DNA of 64,000 nucleotides from Methanolinea sp. (GCA_016699325.1 CP064971.1:1550001-1614000); one strand, 5' to 3'; counted from the first letter of the stretch, positions 1 through 9,122 are shown. Translations and numbers: made by a program. The notes: a model not told the origin generated them from the sequence alone.

Positions 1-1234
1 TGGGCGGGTTGACCAGCCGGTTGATGGACTCGTCCACGCTGCCGGCGTGCAGGGTGGAGTAGGTGGTATGCCCGGTGTTCATGGCCTGGAATAGGGTCTG
101 GGCCTCGGGCCCCCTGACCTCACCTACGATGATGTATTCCGGTCGCTGGCGGAGGGAAGACCGCAGCAGGGAGAAGAGGTCGATATCCCCCTTGACCGCG
201 TGCCCCGTGGTCTCCCGCGTCTTCGTGGGGAGCCAGTTCTTGTGCGGGAGCTGGATCTCCCGCGTATCCTCGAGCGAGACGATCTTTGCGGTGAGAGGGA
301 TGTAGTAGGAGATAGCGTTCATGGTGGATGTCTTCCCGCTCGCCGTTCCTCCCACTATGATCATGCTTTTCCGGTTCTCCACGGCAAGCCAGATGAAGGC
401 CAGGATCTCGGGGCTGTAGGTCCCGTAGCGGATCAGGTCCACAGGGGTCATCGGGTCGGTCTTGAACCGCCGGATGGTGAAGGAGCTTCCCTTTGATGAG
501 ACCACGTCGGTATAGGTGATCTGGGCCCGGGATCCGTCCGGGAGGGGGGCATCGAGGAGGGGTGAGGCGATCGAGACCTGCTTGTCCGCTTTCTGGGAGA
601 GCTTCAGGACAAACCGGTTGAGTTCCTCACCGGTGAAAGAGAGGGTTGTCGGCACCGATCCGAACTCGTTGTGGTAAATGTACACAGGGCTTCCGGCACC
701 GTTGCAGGTGATATCCTCGATGAACCGGTCGTGCATCAGCGGGTCGATGGGGCCGTATCCCTGGAGGTTCCGCTCCAGGTAGTAGAAGAGCACCGAGACC
801 CGTTCGTCCGGCATGCCCGGCGAGAACCGGTGCACGGCGCCCCGGACCTCGGGGAAAACCAGCCGGACCTCACCTTTCTTGCGAAGCGATTCGAAGACCA
901 CCACGTCGCGGAGGTAGGTGTGCACTTCTTCAAGGAGCAGCCGTTCCTGGAAGCTGACCGGTGGCTCAACGATCCGGTACAGGAGGTCGAAGAGGTCGTT
1001 TTCCACTACCAGGGCGTAGGAGAACCCCTTCTTCAGCCAGTAACGGTCGACCAGGCGCTCACCGGGGAGGGGGGTGGCATCGGGAGGTGGTACATCATCG
1101 GCTGATCCGGGAGGAATTGCCGCCTCCCTGCTCTCCCGGAAGAGACCGGAAAGCCATGAAAGCGGGGAACCTGCATTCCCGTCTCCGTTCTCTTTCTCCT
1201 TCACAGCTCCCCGAACCCACTCCAGGCCTTTCAC
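1..1234 (-). CDS. Type IV pilus/secretion ATPase, GspE/TadA/VirB11 family (partial)
   Basis: Hexameric cytoplasmic ATPase that powers assembly or secretion of type IV pilin-like fibres. The frame stays open from a GTG at 1234 to the window edge, giving about 411 residues with the C-terminus missing. Visible motifs are a Walker A (GGTASGKTST, near residue 295), a Walker B/Asp-box region (RPEYIIVGEVRGPEA, near 360) and the His-box region GHTTYSTLHAG, in the order usual for archaeal pilus/archaellum ATPases. The GTG overlaps the stop of the upstream TPR gene (GTGA), so the two are translationally coupled. The membrane platform protein normally encoded downstream would lie outside the window. The two pilins at 9.2-10.4 kb are possible substrates (inference). 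Family certain; exact system (pilus, archaellum or other) not resolved. Confidence 0.9.
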   Translation of the reverse strand, partial: MKGLEWVRGAVKEKENGDGNAGSPLSWLSGLFRESREAAIPPGSADDVPPPDATPLPGERLVDRYWLKKGFSYALVVENDLFDLLYRIVEPPVSFQERLLLEEVHTYLRDVVVFESLRKKGEVRLVFPEVRGAVHRFSPGMPDERVSVLFYYLERNLQGYGPIDPLMHDRFIEDITCNGAGSPVYIYHNEFGSVPTTLSFTGEELNRFVLKLSQKADKQVSIASPLLDAPLPDGSRAQITYTDVVSSKGSSFTIRRFKTDPMTPVDLIRYGTYSPEILAFIWLAVENRKSMIIVGGTASGKTSTMNAISYYIPLTAKIVSLEDTREIQLPHKNWLPTKTRETTGHAVKGDIDLFSLLRSSLRQRPEYIIVGEVRGPEAQTLFQAMNTGHTTYSTLHAGSVDESINRLVNPP

Positions 1235-3483
1235 TCTCTCTCCTCCTGCCCGTATCTTGTGGATTCTACGGCAGGCGTCCCCGGTCCTTCCGGTTGACCG
1301 GTTCCGAGTGCTGCTTCAGCGTTTCGGAAACCCTGCTGCGCTTCAGCATCGCCGGGGTCGAGGGAGACAGCCTTCCGGAACGCGGCCAAAGCCTCGCGTG
1401 AGCGGCCAAGCGCAAGGAACGCCTCTCCCCGGGCCTTCAGCATCTCCTTTCCTCCTGCAGGAGATTCCAGGAGGGGCTTGAAGATCTCAAGGGCCTCTTC
1501 TACCCTTCCAGCATCGGCAAGTACCCTTCCCAGGCGTTGGATGAAGGCGATGTTGCCAGGCTGGTGCTCCATAACTTTCCGGAAATCGCGGGTGGCTTCC
1601 GAATACATTCCGCTCCGGGCAAAGGCCTCCCCCCTCTTCTCGTAGAGAGACATGTTTCCGGTATTGAGGGCGATCGCCCGGTCATATGCCGCGGCCTCGT
1701 CCCGGAACTTTCCAAGCTCGTGCAGCACATCCCCCATGGCTTCCCAGGTCCGGCCGTCATCTGGCTGTATGGTCAGGGCCCGATCGTACGCGGTCAGGGC
1801 CTCGCCAAACCTGCGCAGTGCATGAAATATCCTCCCCTGGCAGATGAAGAGCGAGGGGTTGCCGGGGTTCGCGGCAATCCCCTGCTCAAGGGAGCCAAGG
1901 GCCTCTTCTTCCCTCCCGAGCCTGGCGAGCGACCGTGCCCGGGAAAGCCAGAGATCCGATGATCGCGGGTCGATGGCAAGAGCCCGGTCATAGGACTGGA
2001 GGGCCTCGTGGTCCCGCGAGAGGCTATGGAGGATCCGGCCCCGGGCGACCCAGATCTCGGCCGAATGCGGGTTGAGCGACAGGGCCCGGTCCAGGGCATG
2101 AAGTGCCTCCTGTTCGCGCCCCAGGTTCTGGAGCACGAATCCCTGCTGCCGCCAGGCATCGAAGTTGTCCCGGTCGAGGCTTAGTGCCTGCTTGCAGGAA
2201 TACAGGGCCTCCTCCTCCCTCCCCACCCGGGAGAGCACCCAGGCCCGGAGGATCCAGATTCCTGCGGACCCGGGGTCACGACCCAGTTCCCGGTCAAAAT
2301 CCTCGAGCGCTTCCTGGTAGCGTCCGAGGGAGTACAGGGCGATTCCCCGGAACCCTGCCGAGAGTTCCGGACGCTGCTCGAGCACCCGGTCGAACCCGTC
2401 AACCAGCTGGCCGCAGTTCTTGATGGTGCAGACACTTCGCCCTCCCTGGAAACGGTAGACTTCGCCACCCTCCATGCTGAGGGCATCGAGCACGGTATCC
2501 GCCCCATTATCGGGCAGAAGTTGCTCTTTTTTCGTGGCTGTCAGACCTTCCCGGGACTTTCCACCGGCCAGCGACTTCAGCCCGGTGAGGATACCGGGAC
2601 CCCTTCCCGGGGACAGGGCCGTATCGGAGGCCCGTGCCGATCCGCTACCGGGAACCCCGGTCTCCTTCTTTTCATCCTGATCGGTAGATCCTCCAGATTG
2701 TTTCAGCCTCTTCCAGAACCCCTGGGCAGGAGCTGCCTCAGTGGATACCTGCTCCCCGTGGCTGCCTTCGTAACCATCCGCTTCATGCGGACCCGAAGAG
2801 GAATGTTTCAGCCTCTTCCAGAGCCCCCGGGCAGGTACTGCCTCAGTGGATACCTGATCCCCGTGGCTGCCTTCGTAACCATCCGCTTCATGCGGACCCG
2901 AAGAGGAATGTTTCAGCCTCTTCCAGAGCCCCCGGGCAGGAGCTGCTTCGCTGGATACCTGCTCCCCGCGGCTGCCTTCGTAGCCATCCGCTTCATGCGG
3001 ACCCGAAGAGGAATGTTTCAACCTCTTCCAGAGCCGCTCCCCCCTCCCTTTCTCCACGGGGACTGCAACCGTGGCGATGCCCTGTCCTGTTCCTTCGGGT
3101 CGGGGTGATTTTTCCTGATGCAGCAAGCCGAGCCTGGCCAGGAGCCCGTCTGCCGACAGACCGGCAGGTTCTTCAACCGATGTGGTCTCTCTCCCCGAAG
3201 GCTCCGATGTATGTGAACCACCCGGTGTTGATCCCGAAAAAGATTCGCTCTCCGTTACCCCGGAAGTCTTCAGCTCCCTGATCTTCTCCCTGCACCGCTC
3301 GGCATCCCTGTCCCTGCCGGACTTTACGTAGGAATACCCGAGGTTGTTCCAGGCCGCTTTATAGGAAGGGTCCAGATCGAGTGCCTTCAGGTAGTATCTG
3401 ATTGCCTGGTCAAAATCGCCGCTTTTTGCCGATTCGTCGCCCTGTGACTTCAGGACAGCGGCAAGACCTTTCTTACCTGTCAT
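1231..3483 (-). CDS. Large TPR-repeat protein with a tandem 35-residue linker repeat
   Basis: 750-residue soluble protein. Two TPR units lie at residues about 1-70, then a low-complexity Ser/Gly/Glu/Pro-rich linker (about 75-330), then ten or more TPR units (about 340-730) with the usual pattern such as GRYQEALEDFDRELGRDPG. TPR arrays are protein-interaction scaffolds; no catalytic motif is visible. The linker holds near-identical 35-aa units beginning around GLWKRLKHSSSGPHEADGYE, from a 105-bp DNA repeat at 2701-3015. The stop overlaps the GTG of the secretion ATPase, suggesting an assembly or scaffolding role with that machine (inference). The start at 3483 gives an N-terminus that runs directly into the first TPR. 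Confidence 0.85.
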   Translation of the reverse strand: MTGKKGLAAVLKSQGDESAKSGDFDQAIRYYLKALDLDPSYKAAWNNLGYSYVKSGRDRDAERCREKIRELKTSGVTESESFSGSTPGGSHTSEPSGRETTSVEEPAGLSADGLLARLGLLHQEKSPRPEGTGQGIATVAVPVEKGRGERLWKRLKHSSSGPHEADGYEGSRGEQVSSEAAPARGLWKRLKHSSSGPHEADGYEGSHGDQVSTEAVPARGLWKRLKHSSSGPHEADGYEGSHGEQVSTEAAPAQGFWKRLKQSGGSTDQDEKKETGVPGSGSARASDTALSPGRGPGILTGLKSLAGGKSREGLTATKKEQLLPDNGADTVLDALSMEGGEVYRFQGGRSVCTIKNCGQLVDGFDRVLEQRPELSAGFRGIALYSLGRYQEALEDFDRELGRDPGSAGIWILRAWVLSRVGREEEALYSCKQALSLDRDNFDAWRQQGFVLQNLGREQEALHALDRALSLNPHSAEIWVARGRILHSLSRDHEALQSYDRALAIDPRSSDLWLSRARSLARLGREEEALGSLEQGIAANPGNPSLFICQGRIFHALRRFGEALTAYDRALTIQPDDGRTWEAMGDVLHELGKFRDEAAAYDRAIALNTGNMSLYEKRGEAFARSGMYSEATRDFRKVMEHQPGNIAFIQRLGRVLADAGRVEEALEIFKPLLESPAGGKEMLKARGEAFLALGRSREALAAFRKAVSLDPGDAEAQQGFRNAEAALGTGQPEGPGTPAVESTRYGQEERE
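2701..3015 (-). repeat. Three tandem 105-bp in-frame repeats inside the TPR gene
   Basis: The plus-strand word tttcagcctcttccaga recurs at 2701, 2806 and 2911, with a diverging partial fourth copy from 3016. The period is exactly 105 bp, so each copy adds 35 residues without breaking the frame. The central copies differ at only a few bases, pointing to recent duplication or gene conversion. The unit encodes a basic patch (LWKRLKHSSS) followed by an acidic stretch. Confidence 0.9.
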
Positions 3484-3646
3484 ATCACGACCTTGAGGAT
3501 GTTTCCCGTTGCAGGGGGGCCGGGAAGCGTATCACCGGGGAAACGGGTAAATTCCGGATCACCGGGTTGCATAACTGATATATACTGTTCATCCATATTG
3601 TTTCATACTTTTTTATTGATCTGTAATTAGATCCATCCACCAGAAA

Positions 3647-4414
3647 TTAACCCTTCGGTTGAAGATTCATATCTCTCCGCCATCTCCTGTTTTGCGCCAT
3701 GAACCGGACACTCTCATCAAATGCTTCCAGTTTCTCCACTTCGATGATCCATGTGGCCTCGCTGGGAAGCCTGGGGAACACACGGGAAAAATCGATACAC
3801 CCGGTCCCCAGGGCCAGATGTTCATCGGAGTATCCGTTGTTGTCGTGAAGATGGACGTGGAGTGGATTTCCGGCAGCGAGGAACTTCTTCAGCAGCCCGT
3901 TGACATTGGCATGGCCGATATCCAGGCAGAAAGAAAGCCCTTCTTCCTCCAGGACCGGCAGGAAGGAGGGGTCCTTAAAATGGCAGACCTGCCAGGCCCC
4001 CATGTTCTCGATGGCGACCGGTACGCCATACTCTTCTTGGATTGCCGCAAGATCCCGGAGGGAAGCCCTCAAAGCCTCATAAGACTGGTCACGCATCCCG
4101 AGCCATGGAGAGAACCCCGGGTGCACAACCACGCATCCGGCATTGATCCCGCCCGCCTCCCTGCATACCTCCCGGAGAAGGTTCAGCGAAGCCTGCCGGA
4201 TCGGCTCCCGGTAACTGGCGATGTTGATATCGGTTGTCGGGGAGTGGACGGTGTAGCGGAGGTCAAAGGAGGAGCAGGCTTCTGAACAGGCAAGGAGATC
4301 GTGCCTGGCATCCGAGAGGATCTCCACGGTTCCGGTACGGGCCGAGAGGATATCCAGGACATCGGCCAGATCGTGGTTCAAGAGGCACCAGGTCGAGCAC
4401 CCTAACTCCGTCAT
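3647..4414 (-). CDS. Xylose-isomerase-like TIM-barrel protein (sugar phosphate isomerase/AP endonuclease family 2 fold)
   Basis: 255-residue protein with typical family stretches: VVVHPGFSPWLG, VPVAIENMGAW, FCLDIGHANVNG, LHVHLHDNNGYSDEHLALG and WIIEVEKLE. The Glu, Asp-His, His and Glu residues are those expected to bind divalent metal in this fold. The ATG at 4414 overlaps the stop of the ABC ATPase (ATGA), so I prefer it to the much longer reading frame that begins at 4633. It is the third gene of a coupled permease-ATPase-TIM-barrel operon. A role in processing the imported compound is suggested by position only. Substrate unknown. Confidence 0.85.
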   Translation of the reverse strand: MTELGCSTWCLLNHDLADVLDILSARTGTVEILSDARHDLLACSEACSSFDLRYTVHSPTTDINIASYREPIRQASLNLLREVCREAGGINAGCVVVHPGFSPWLGMRDQSYEALRASLRDLAAIQEEYGVPVAIENMGAWQVCHFKDPSFLPVLEEEGLSFCLDIGHANVNGLLKKFLAAGNPLHVHLHDNNGYSDEHLALGTGCIDFSRVFPRLPSEATWIIEVEKLEAFDESVRFMAQNRRWRRDMNLQPKG

Positions 4415-5664
4415 GAACTTCTCCCGATAATCCCGGCAACGGCACTCATAGTCGAGCGGACATCCTCTGTGATGACGGCCCCGTTTGCCGCCAGTCGCTC
4501 CAGGGCTGCTGCGGCTTCGCCACCGGTAAAGTCCCATTCCTCGCCTTCTTTCTGGTGGCTGTCGAGAATCACGATACCCCCGACTTTCGCCGATTCGAGG
4601 ACGCGGAGGTTCCCGATGTTCCCTGCTCCCCACAACCCGCGGGTCAGGACCACCACGTTTGTCTCATCGAGCACCAGGGCAAGTTCACCCATGGAACCGG
4701 TGGAAACCGGGCTGAAGGGCGGCTCGGAGATGCATGGGATCCCGAGCATTCGTGCGGTCCGGTAATCGGAGTCGTTTACCGAGAGCACCCCGGCGGTCAC
4801 CTGGTAGCCTGCAGTGAAGAGGCCCTGCAGCAGGTCAGACCCCTCTCCGCCACCGCAGATGACATGCACTCTCCCGCCCTTCCCCTGGCCGTTCTCCGGC
4901 CTCGTGAGAGGGGAGATGACCGGGCGGCCGGTGAACGGGTTCTTCCGGACAATAACGTCGATCCCGAACGCGGTCCGGATTGCGTCACGGGTAAGCACCT
5001 CTTCAGGGCTGCCCATTACCAGGATCCGGTGATTGTGGAGGAGGATGAGGCGGTCGCAGAAATGGGCGGCATAGTTCAGGTCATGGAAGACCCCGAGGAC
5101 GGCGATCCGGTGTGACAGGTCCTTCATGGCATGGAGGATGCTCACCTGCTGCCCGAGGTCGAGGTGGGCGGTAGGTTCGTCGAGGAGAAGGATGCGGGGC
5201 TGCTGGGCAAGGGCACGGGCGATGATAACCCGCTGGAGTTCCCCACCACTGATAGCCCGGACGGACCGGTCTGCTAGGTGGGTTATGCCGGTCGTCTCCA
5301 TGGCGTTCCGGCAAATCTCCCGGTCTTCGTCTTTCTCCCGCCCAAACCTCCCGATATGGGGATAGCGCCCCATCAGCACCACATCCCTTACCGTGAAGTC
5401 GAACCCCGGTTCGGACGCCTGGGGGACGACAGCGACTTCCCGCGACAGTTCAAGGGAGGAAAACTCGCCGAGTGCCCGGTCATCGAGAAGGATGACGCCT
5501 CTCGAAGGAGGGACGATGCGGGAGATCGCCTTTAAGAGCGTGGTCTTTCCCGACCCGTTGGGGCCGATGATTCCGAGGAACTCTCCTGTCCCGCTCTGGA
5601 ACGAGACCTCCCGCAACACTGCCTGCGCCCCGTAATCAAGGTCCACATCCCGGATTTTTATCAT
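4411..5664 (-). CDS. ABC transporter ATPase, BtuD/FecE family, with extra C-terminal domain
   Basis: 417 residues. The first about 255 are a complete nucleotide-binding domain: Walker A GPNGSGKTTL, Q-loop region VVPQASE, signature ISGGELQRV, Walker B ILLLDEP and switch histidine FHDLNYA. It would energise uptake of a metal chelate, corrinoid or haem with the FecCD permease encoded just upstream (overlap ATGA at 5661-5664). Residues about 265-417 form a second domain, starting near VHVICGGGEGSDLL and rich in alpha/beta Rossmann-like stretches (VVVLTRGLWG, GGIVILDSHQ). It is absent from standard BtuD/FecE, which are about 250-270 aa. Function of that domain not recognised. Confidence 0.92.
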   Translation of the reverse strand: MIKIRDVDLDYGAQAVLREVSFQSGTGEFLGIIGPNGSGKTTLLKAISRIVPPSRGVILLDDRALGEFSSLELSREVAVVPQASEPGFDFTVRDVVLMGRYPHIGRFGREKDEDREICRNAMETTGITHLADRSVRAISGGELQRVIIARALAQQPRILLLDEPTAHLDLGQQVSILHAMKDLSHRIAVLGVFHDLNYAAHFCDRLILLHNHRILVMGSPEEVLTRDAIRTAFGIDVIVRKNPFTGRPVISPLTRPENGQGKGGRVHVICGGGEGSDLLQGLFTAGYQVTAGVLSVNDSDYRTARMLGIPCISEPPFSPVSTGSMGELALVLDETNVVVLTRGLWGAGNIGNLRVLESAKVGGIVILDSHQKEGEEWDFTGGEAAAALERLAANGAVITEDVRSTMSAVAGIIGRSS

Positions 5665-6608
5665 TTCATGTACCTCCGCTTGAGGAGGAAGATGAAGAAC
5701 GGGGCGCCGAAAAATGCAGTAACCACCCCGACGGGAACCTCGTTGCCAACCGTCCGGGCCAGGGTGTCGGAAAAGACCAGCAGGATTCCGCCGGTCATCA
5801 TTGATGCCGGCAGGAGGATCCGGTGGTCCGGTCCGGCCACCAGGCGCACCAGGTGGGGGGTGATCAGCCCGATGAACCCGATGCTGCCGGCGATGGCAAC
5901 GGCAAGGCCGGTGATGAACGAGCTTGCCAGTAAAAGCGATCTCTTCAGGAACTCGGTGTCCACGCCAAGGTGGAGGGCATCCTCCTCACCAAAGGCGAAG
6001 ATGTTCAGCTCCCTGGAGAAGAGAAAGAGCGAGAGCGAAGCGGGAACGATCAGGAGTCCTATCCATACGTCATTCCATGAGGTACTCCAGAATCCGCCCA
6101 TCAGCCAGAGAAAGATCTGGTGGAGACTCTCTCCAGCGGTATACATCAGGAATGAAAGGATTGCCGAAAGGAACAGGGAGACGGCAATCCCGGTGAGAAG
6201 GAGCTGTTCTACCGGGATTCTCCCTCCCTTTCGGGAAATCCCGTAGACAAGGAACGTGGCCACGATGCAGCCTACGAAGGCGAGCACCCAGTGGAACGCG
6301 CCGGCCAGAAAAACAATAGCAATCGCCGCCCCGAGCGCACCGCCTGAGGAGGTCCCGAGGAGGTAGGGGTCGGCCATCGAATTGCGGAACAATCCCTGCA
6401 TCACCACACCTGCCGCGGCAAGGCCGGCCCCGACCAGCAGGGCAGCAATCACCCGGGGGAGTCTCACGGAAAAAAGGATGATCGAGGAGGTCTCATCCCA
6501 TGCCAGGCCCAGGAAAGGGGTACCCGCCGGTCCGATTGCGGTGCAGACCAGGACGCTTGCCACCACCGCCAGGGAGAGGGGGACGAGGAACAACCCACGT
6601 TTCTGCAT
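5661..6608 (-). CDS. ABC transporter permease, BtuC/FecCD family
   Basis: 315-residue polytopic membrane protein with the family's typical stretches (VRLPRVIAALLVGAGLAAAG, MQGLFRNSMADPYLLGTSSG, GFIGLITPHLVRLVAGPDHR, LARTVGNEVPVGVVTAFFGAP). It forms the transmembrane channel for uptake of corrinoid, haem or iron chelate. First gene of the operon with the ATPase and TIM-barrel protein. Transcription would start in the AT-rich divergent region at 6609-6670. The likely solute-binding partner is the BtuF-like protein at 8035-9087. The substrate cannot be decided from the sequence. Confidence 0.92.
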   Translation of the reverse strand: MQKRGLFLVPLSLAVVASVLVCTAIGPAGTPFLGLAWDETSSIILFSVRLPRVIAALLVGAGLAAAGVVMQGLFRNSMADPYLLGTSSGGALGAAIAIVFLAGAFHWVLAFVGCIVATFLVYGISRKGGRIPVEQLLLTGIAVSLFLSAILSFLMYTAGESLHQIFLWLMGGFWSTSWNDVWIGLLIVPASLSLFLFSRELNIFAFGEEDALHLGVDTEFLKRSLLLASSFITGLAVAIAGSIGFIGLITPHLVRLVAGPDHRILLPASMMTGGILLVFSDTLARTVGNEVPVGVVTAFFGAPFFIFLLKRRYMK

Positions 6609-6670
6609 GATGATGAAAGTTTATTTGTCTTAATTAAAATTATATTTATTCATATGAAGCCGGGGATGAC
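6609..6670. promoter_or_regulatory. Divergent AT-rich promoter region
   Basis: The 62 bp between the permease (minus) and the Rossmann protein (plus) are strongly AT-rich in a GC-rich neighbourhood. A TATA-box-like tatattta at 6641-6648 sits 23-30 nt before the plus-strand ATG, as for a leaderless archaeal transcript. On the minus strand AATATAAT/TTTTAATTA lies about 30-38 nt before the permease ATG. Confidence 0.5.
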
Positions 6671-7354
6671 ATGGCTGACCTGATCGTTGGCGGGGGTCGG
6701 TACGGTGAGCGGGCGGCCCAATATCTCATTGAGCAGCGCCGGCAGTTCGTGGTAGTGGACCCTGATCCGGAATGCACGGCAGTTGCAGGCATTAGGAAAC
6801 AGCAGGGAACATATCCAGTAATTCCTGGAGGGCTTGATGCTGCACTCCGGGCATTCATGGACTACAGACCGGGACTGGTCTTTCCCACCGCACCGGCGCA
6901 CGTGGCAGCAGGGCTGGTGTGCGAAGCAGGAGGGTTCCGCGAATCCCCTGGCGGCATCCCAGGGATCCTGGAGCGTATCCCGCCCGGACTGGTGCTGGGC
7001 ACCCGGGGCGGGTCGGTGTTTCTCTCGGTGAACCGGGATTCCACCTGCATCCCTGACTGCCCCTCTCCTGATACCTGCCCTGTCACCGGAGAGGACCGCA
7101 GTGAACCGCTCCATCAGCGGCTCCGGCAGGCTCTCCCGCGGGCCTTTATCCTGGAGAGCATCCAGGTCGCTCCCGGGCTCGGGGCCTTGCGGGGAAACGA
7201 CGTCGCGGACCTAATCAGGCAGGTAGGGGGAAGAAAGCAGGTCATCATCGGGACAGCCTGCCGCTGTCATGGCGTGGTGACAATGCTTGTTTCCAGGCAG
7301 GAGACGGAATCAACAACCGGCATGAACCGGGCTTACCGGATTGATTCAGTCTGA
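6671..7354 (+). CDS. Hypothetical protein with TrkA-N-like Rossmann N-terminus
   Basis: 227 residues. It opens with a short beta strand and a glycine-rich turn (LIVGGGRYGERAAQYL), then FVVVDPDPE, resembling an NAD-binding TrkA-N fold with an acidic residue at the end of strand 2. The middle holds closely spaced cysteines (STCIPDCPSPDTCP, about residue 120-135) that could bind metal. The C-terminal half is not recognised. It is divergent from the corrinoid/iron-type ABC operon and may be co-regulated with it. No transmembrane segment is visible. Function unknown. Confidence 0.7.
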   Translation: MADLIVGGGRYGERAAQYLIEQRRQFVVVDPDPECTAVAGIRKQQGTYPVIPGGLDAALRAFMDYRPGLVFPTAPAHVAAGLVCEAGGFRESPGGIPGILERIPPGLVLGTRGGSVFLSVNRDSTCIPDCPSPDTCPVTGEDRSEPLHQRLRQALPRAFILESIQVAPGLGALRGNDVADLIRQVGGRKQVIIGTACRCHGVVTMLVSRQETESTTGMNRAYRIDSV

Positions 7355-7591
7355 AACAGTAAAGTGGTGCAGCCGGGACCACCCTTTGCCATGTTCTTTT
7401 ACCACGTGTTCTGCCACTGCAGCGGTGTTTCCGGCCGCAAACGATGTTTTTTAAAAAGTTCAACTGGTTTTACTCTACGCAAATACTATTTTAGCAAAGA
7501 CATTTGTACATACCTTCCCAAGCGCCCCCCCGGGGTAGTACATAATACTGGTGGTTGCAGTGAATGGGGGCGAAACCTGTCTGTTCAGCCA

Positions 7592-8005
7592 TCAATGCAA
7601 AAAAAGTCGCGGAGAAGAGTGGTCCCGTAAATTATTCTCACTCCCGCCGACCCGCCTGCTCTCTTCCTTCAGGGTCCACAGCACGAATGCATCACTCGGG
7701 GGAAATGATTTTCCGGAGATAATCCGGGGCGATTCCTCGCGCGTATCAAGTATGGTGAACTGTGCACCGTCCCCTGTCCGGAAGGAACACCTGACCTCGT
7801 AGACCGGTGAAAGGTCCCCGGGTTTCCGGGTGGTGGGTCCACCCGCAGGCGACGGCAACGGCCCATTTCGTCCTGTGGATGCCCACGTAACACGGTCCCC
7901 AGAAGTACCCCCGGCGCGCCGGACATGGGTAGTCGATTCAAACGATTCCACGGCACTTTTCACGGTGCCGTATGGACTGTGTCCAAAATATGGGTGACAT
8001 CGCAT
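7592..8005 (-). CDS. Hypothetical protein
   Basis: 137 residues from an ATG at 8005 (the frame is open upstream to 8086, overlapping the binding-protein gene). The C-terminal half has a plausible protein-like composition (SPVYEVRCSFRTGDGAQFTI, PSDAFVLWTLKEESRR). There is no signal peptide or known motif. It follows the BtuF-like gene on the same strand and may be co-transcribed. The start is uncertain and the gene itself is only moderately supported. Confidence 0.4.
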   Translation of the reverse strand: MRCHPYFGHSPYGTVKSAVESFESTTHVRRAGGTSGDRVTWASTGRNGPLPSPAGGPTTRKPGDLSPVYEVRCSFRTGDGAQFTILDTREESPRIISGKSFPPSDAFVLWTLKEESRRVGGSENNLRDHSSPRLFLH

Positions 8006-8034
8006 CACGCAGGGGAAGGACCCCCAGACCTGGT

Positions 8035-9087
8035 TCAGAACCCCTTCCTCATGGCGATCAGGCCTGCACCGATGCAGGCCATGCATGCGATCAGCATCCC
8101 GAACCCGGGCACCCGGGCTCCCTGCGTCGGCGTCATAACCGGTGTATCGTTCCCAAACAACTCCGGGTGAATGGCCGCCGCAAACATTTCCAGTGCATCC
8201 ACGATACGCGGGCCGGCGCGGTCCACCGTATCCGAATCTACGATGGAGATCCGGTTTTCTTTGATGGCGGTAACCCCGGCAAACCGCGGTTCGTTTCGGA
8301 AGAACCGGGCAATCGCATCCTCTCCTCCTCCCATGCCGGAGCCCGCGTTCACGATGAGAACGTCAGGGTCGGCGTGGATGAAGTCCTCGATGCCGATGTT
8401 CTTCCATCCCTCAACCCCGGGGAAGGCGTTCTCTCCCCCAGCCTTCATGATCAACTCGTCCTGGAAGGTGCCTTTCCCGCTCACGTAAATGGGATCGTTC
8501 CAGATCACGTGGGCAACGGTGGGGCGCTCCGATGCCATGCCGGCCCGCTCCTCCACGGCATTGATGCGCTGTTCAAGGCCTCCTGCAAGAGCGGCGGCGT
8601 TAGCCTCCGCGCCGGCAGCCTTGCCGACCAGCCGGATATTATCCAGCACGTCAGCGAGCGTTCGGGGGTGCAGGGCGACGACGGGATAGCCGAGCATACG
8701 CAGGTTTTCCAGGATCTCCTCGCCGTTGCCGTAACTGGCGAGGATAAGGTCTGGCTTGAGCGCGATGACCTTCTCGATATTCACCGTGTTGTATCCTCCG
8801 ATCTTCGGTTTCTCCAGCGCTTCAGGGGGGTAGTTGCAGTACTCGGTGACACCGATGATGCGGTCACCCAGGCCGAGAGCGTAGAGGATCTCGGTGTTTG
8901 ACGGGGAGAGGGAGATGATCCGCTGCGGTGTGCCGTTGATGATCACCGCGGTGCCCATGTCGTCGGTGAGGGCGACGGCGGTGGCTGGCAATACAATAAA
9001 ACCGACAAAAAGTACGATGGTGAGTGTAATGTGCCGTTTTGATACATGCATATTATCAGGTTTATCCTGGATCATATTGACATTCAT
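8035..9087 (-). CDS. BtuF/FepB-like periplasmic-type binding protein with C-terminal surface anchor
   Basis: 350 residues. A signal segment (ITLTIVLFVGFIVLPATAVA) is followed by the two-lobed helical-backbone binding fold with diagnostic stretches RIISLSPSNTEILYALGLGD, KIGGYNTVNIEKVIALKPDL and PTVAHVIWNDP. The last about 25 residues are VPGF plus a hydrophobic stretch and MRKGF, which fits a PGF-CTERM-type sorting anchor or simple membrane tail. It captures a corrinoid, haem or iron chelate outside the cell and should feed the BtuC/BtuD-like proteins at 4.4-6.6 kb. The ATG at 9087 has an upstream AGGAAG; an alternative start is the Met at 9051. Confidence 0.88.
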   Translation of the reverse strand: MNVNMIQDKPDNMHVSKRHITLTIVLFVGFIVLPATAVALTDDMGTAVIINGTPQRIISLSPSNTEILYALGLGDRIIGVTEYCNYPPEALEKPKIGGYNTVNIEKVIALKPDLILASYGNGEEILENLRMLGYPVVALHPRTLADVLDNIRLVGKAAGAEANAAALAGGLEQRINAVEERAGMASERPTVAHVIWNDPIYVSGKGTFQDELIMKAGGENAFPGVEGWKNIGIEDFIHADPDVLIVNAGSGMGGGEDAIARFFRNEPRFAGVTAIKENRISIVDSDTVDRAGPRIVDALEMFAAAIHPELFGNDTPVMTPTQGARVPGFGMLIACMACIGAGLIAMRKGF

Positions 9088-9122
9088 CCTGTCTTCCTAA
9101 CAAGCAAGGTAATGATGAAGAG

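Noticed and set aside
4415..4633. N-terminal extension of the TIM-barrel protein
   Set aside because: It is an Arg/Pro-rich stretch overlapping the ABC ATPase coding sequence; the ATGA overlap at 4411-4414 gives a better start.
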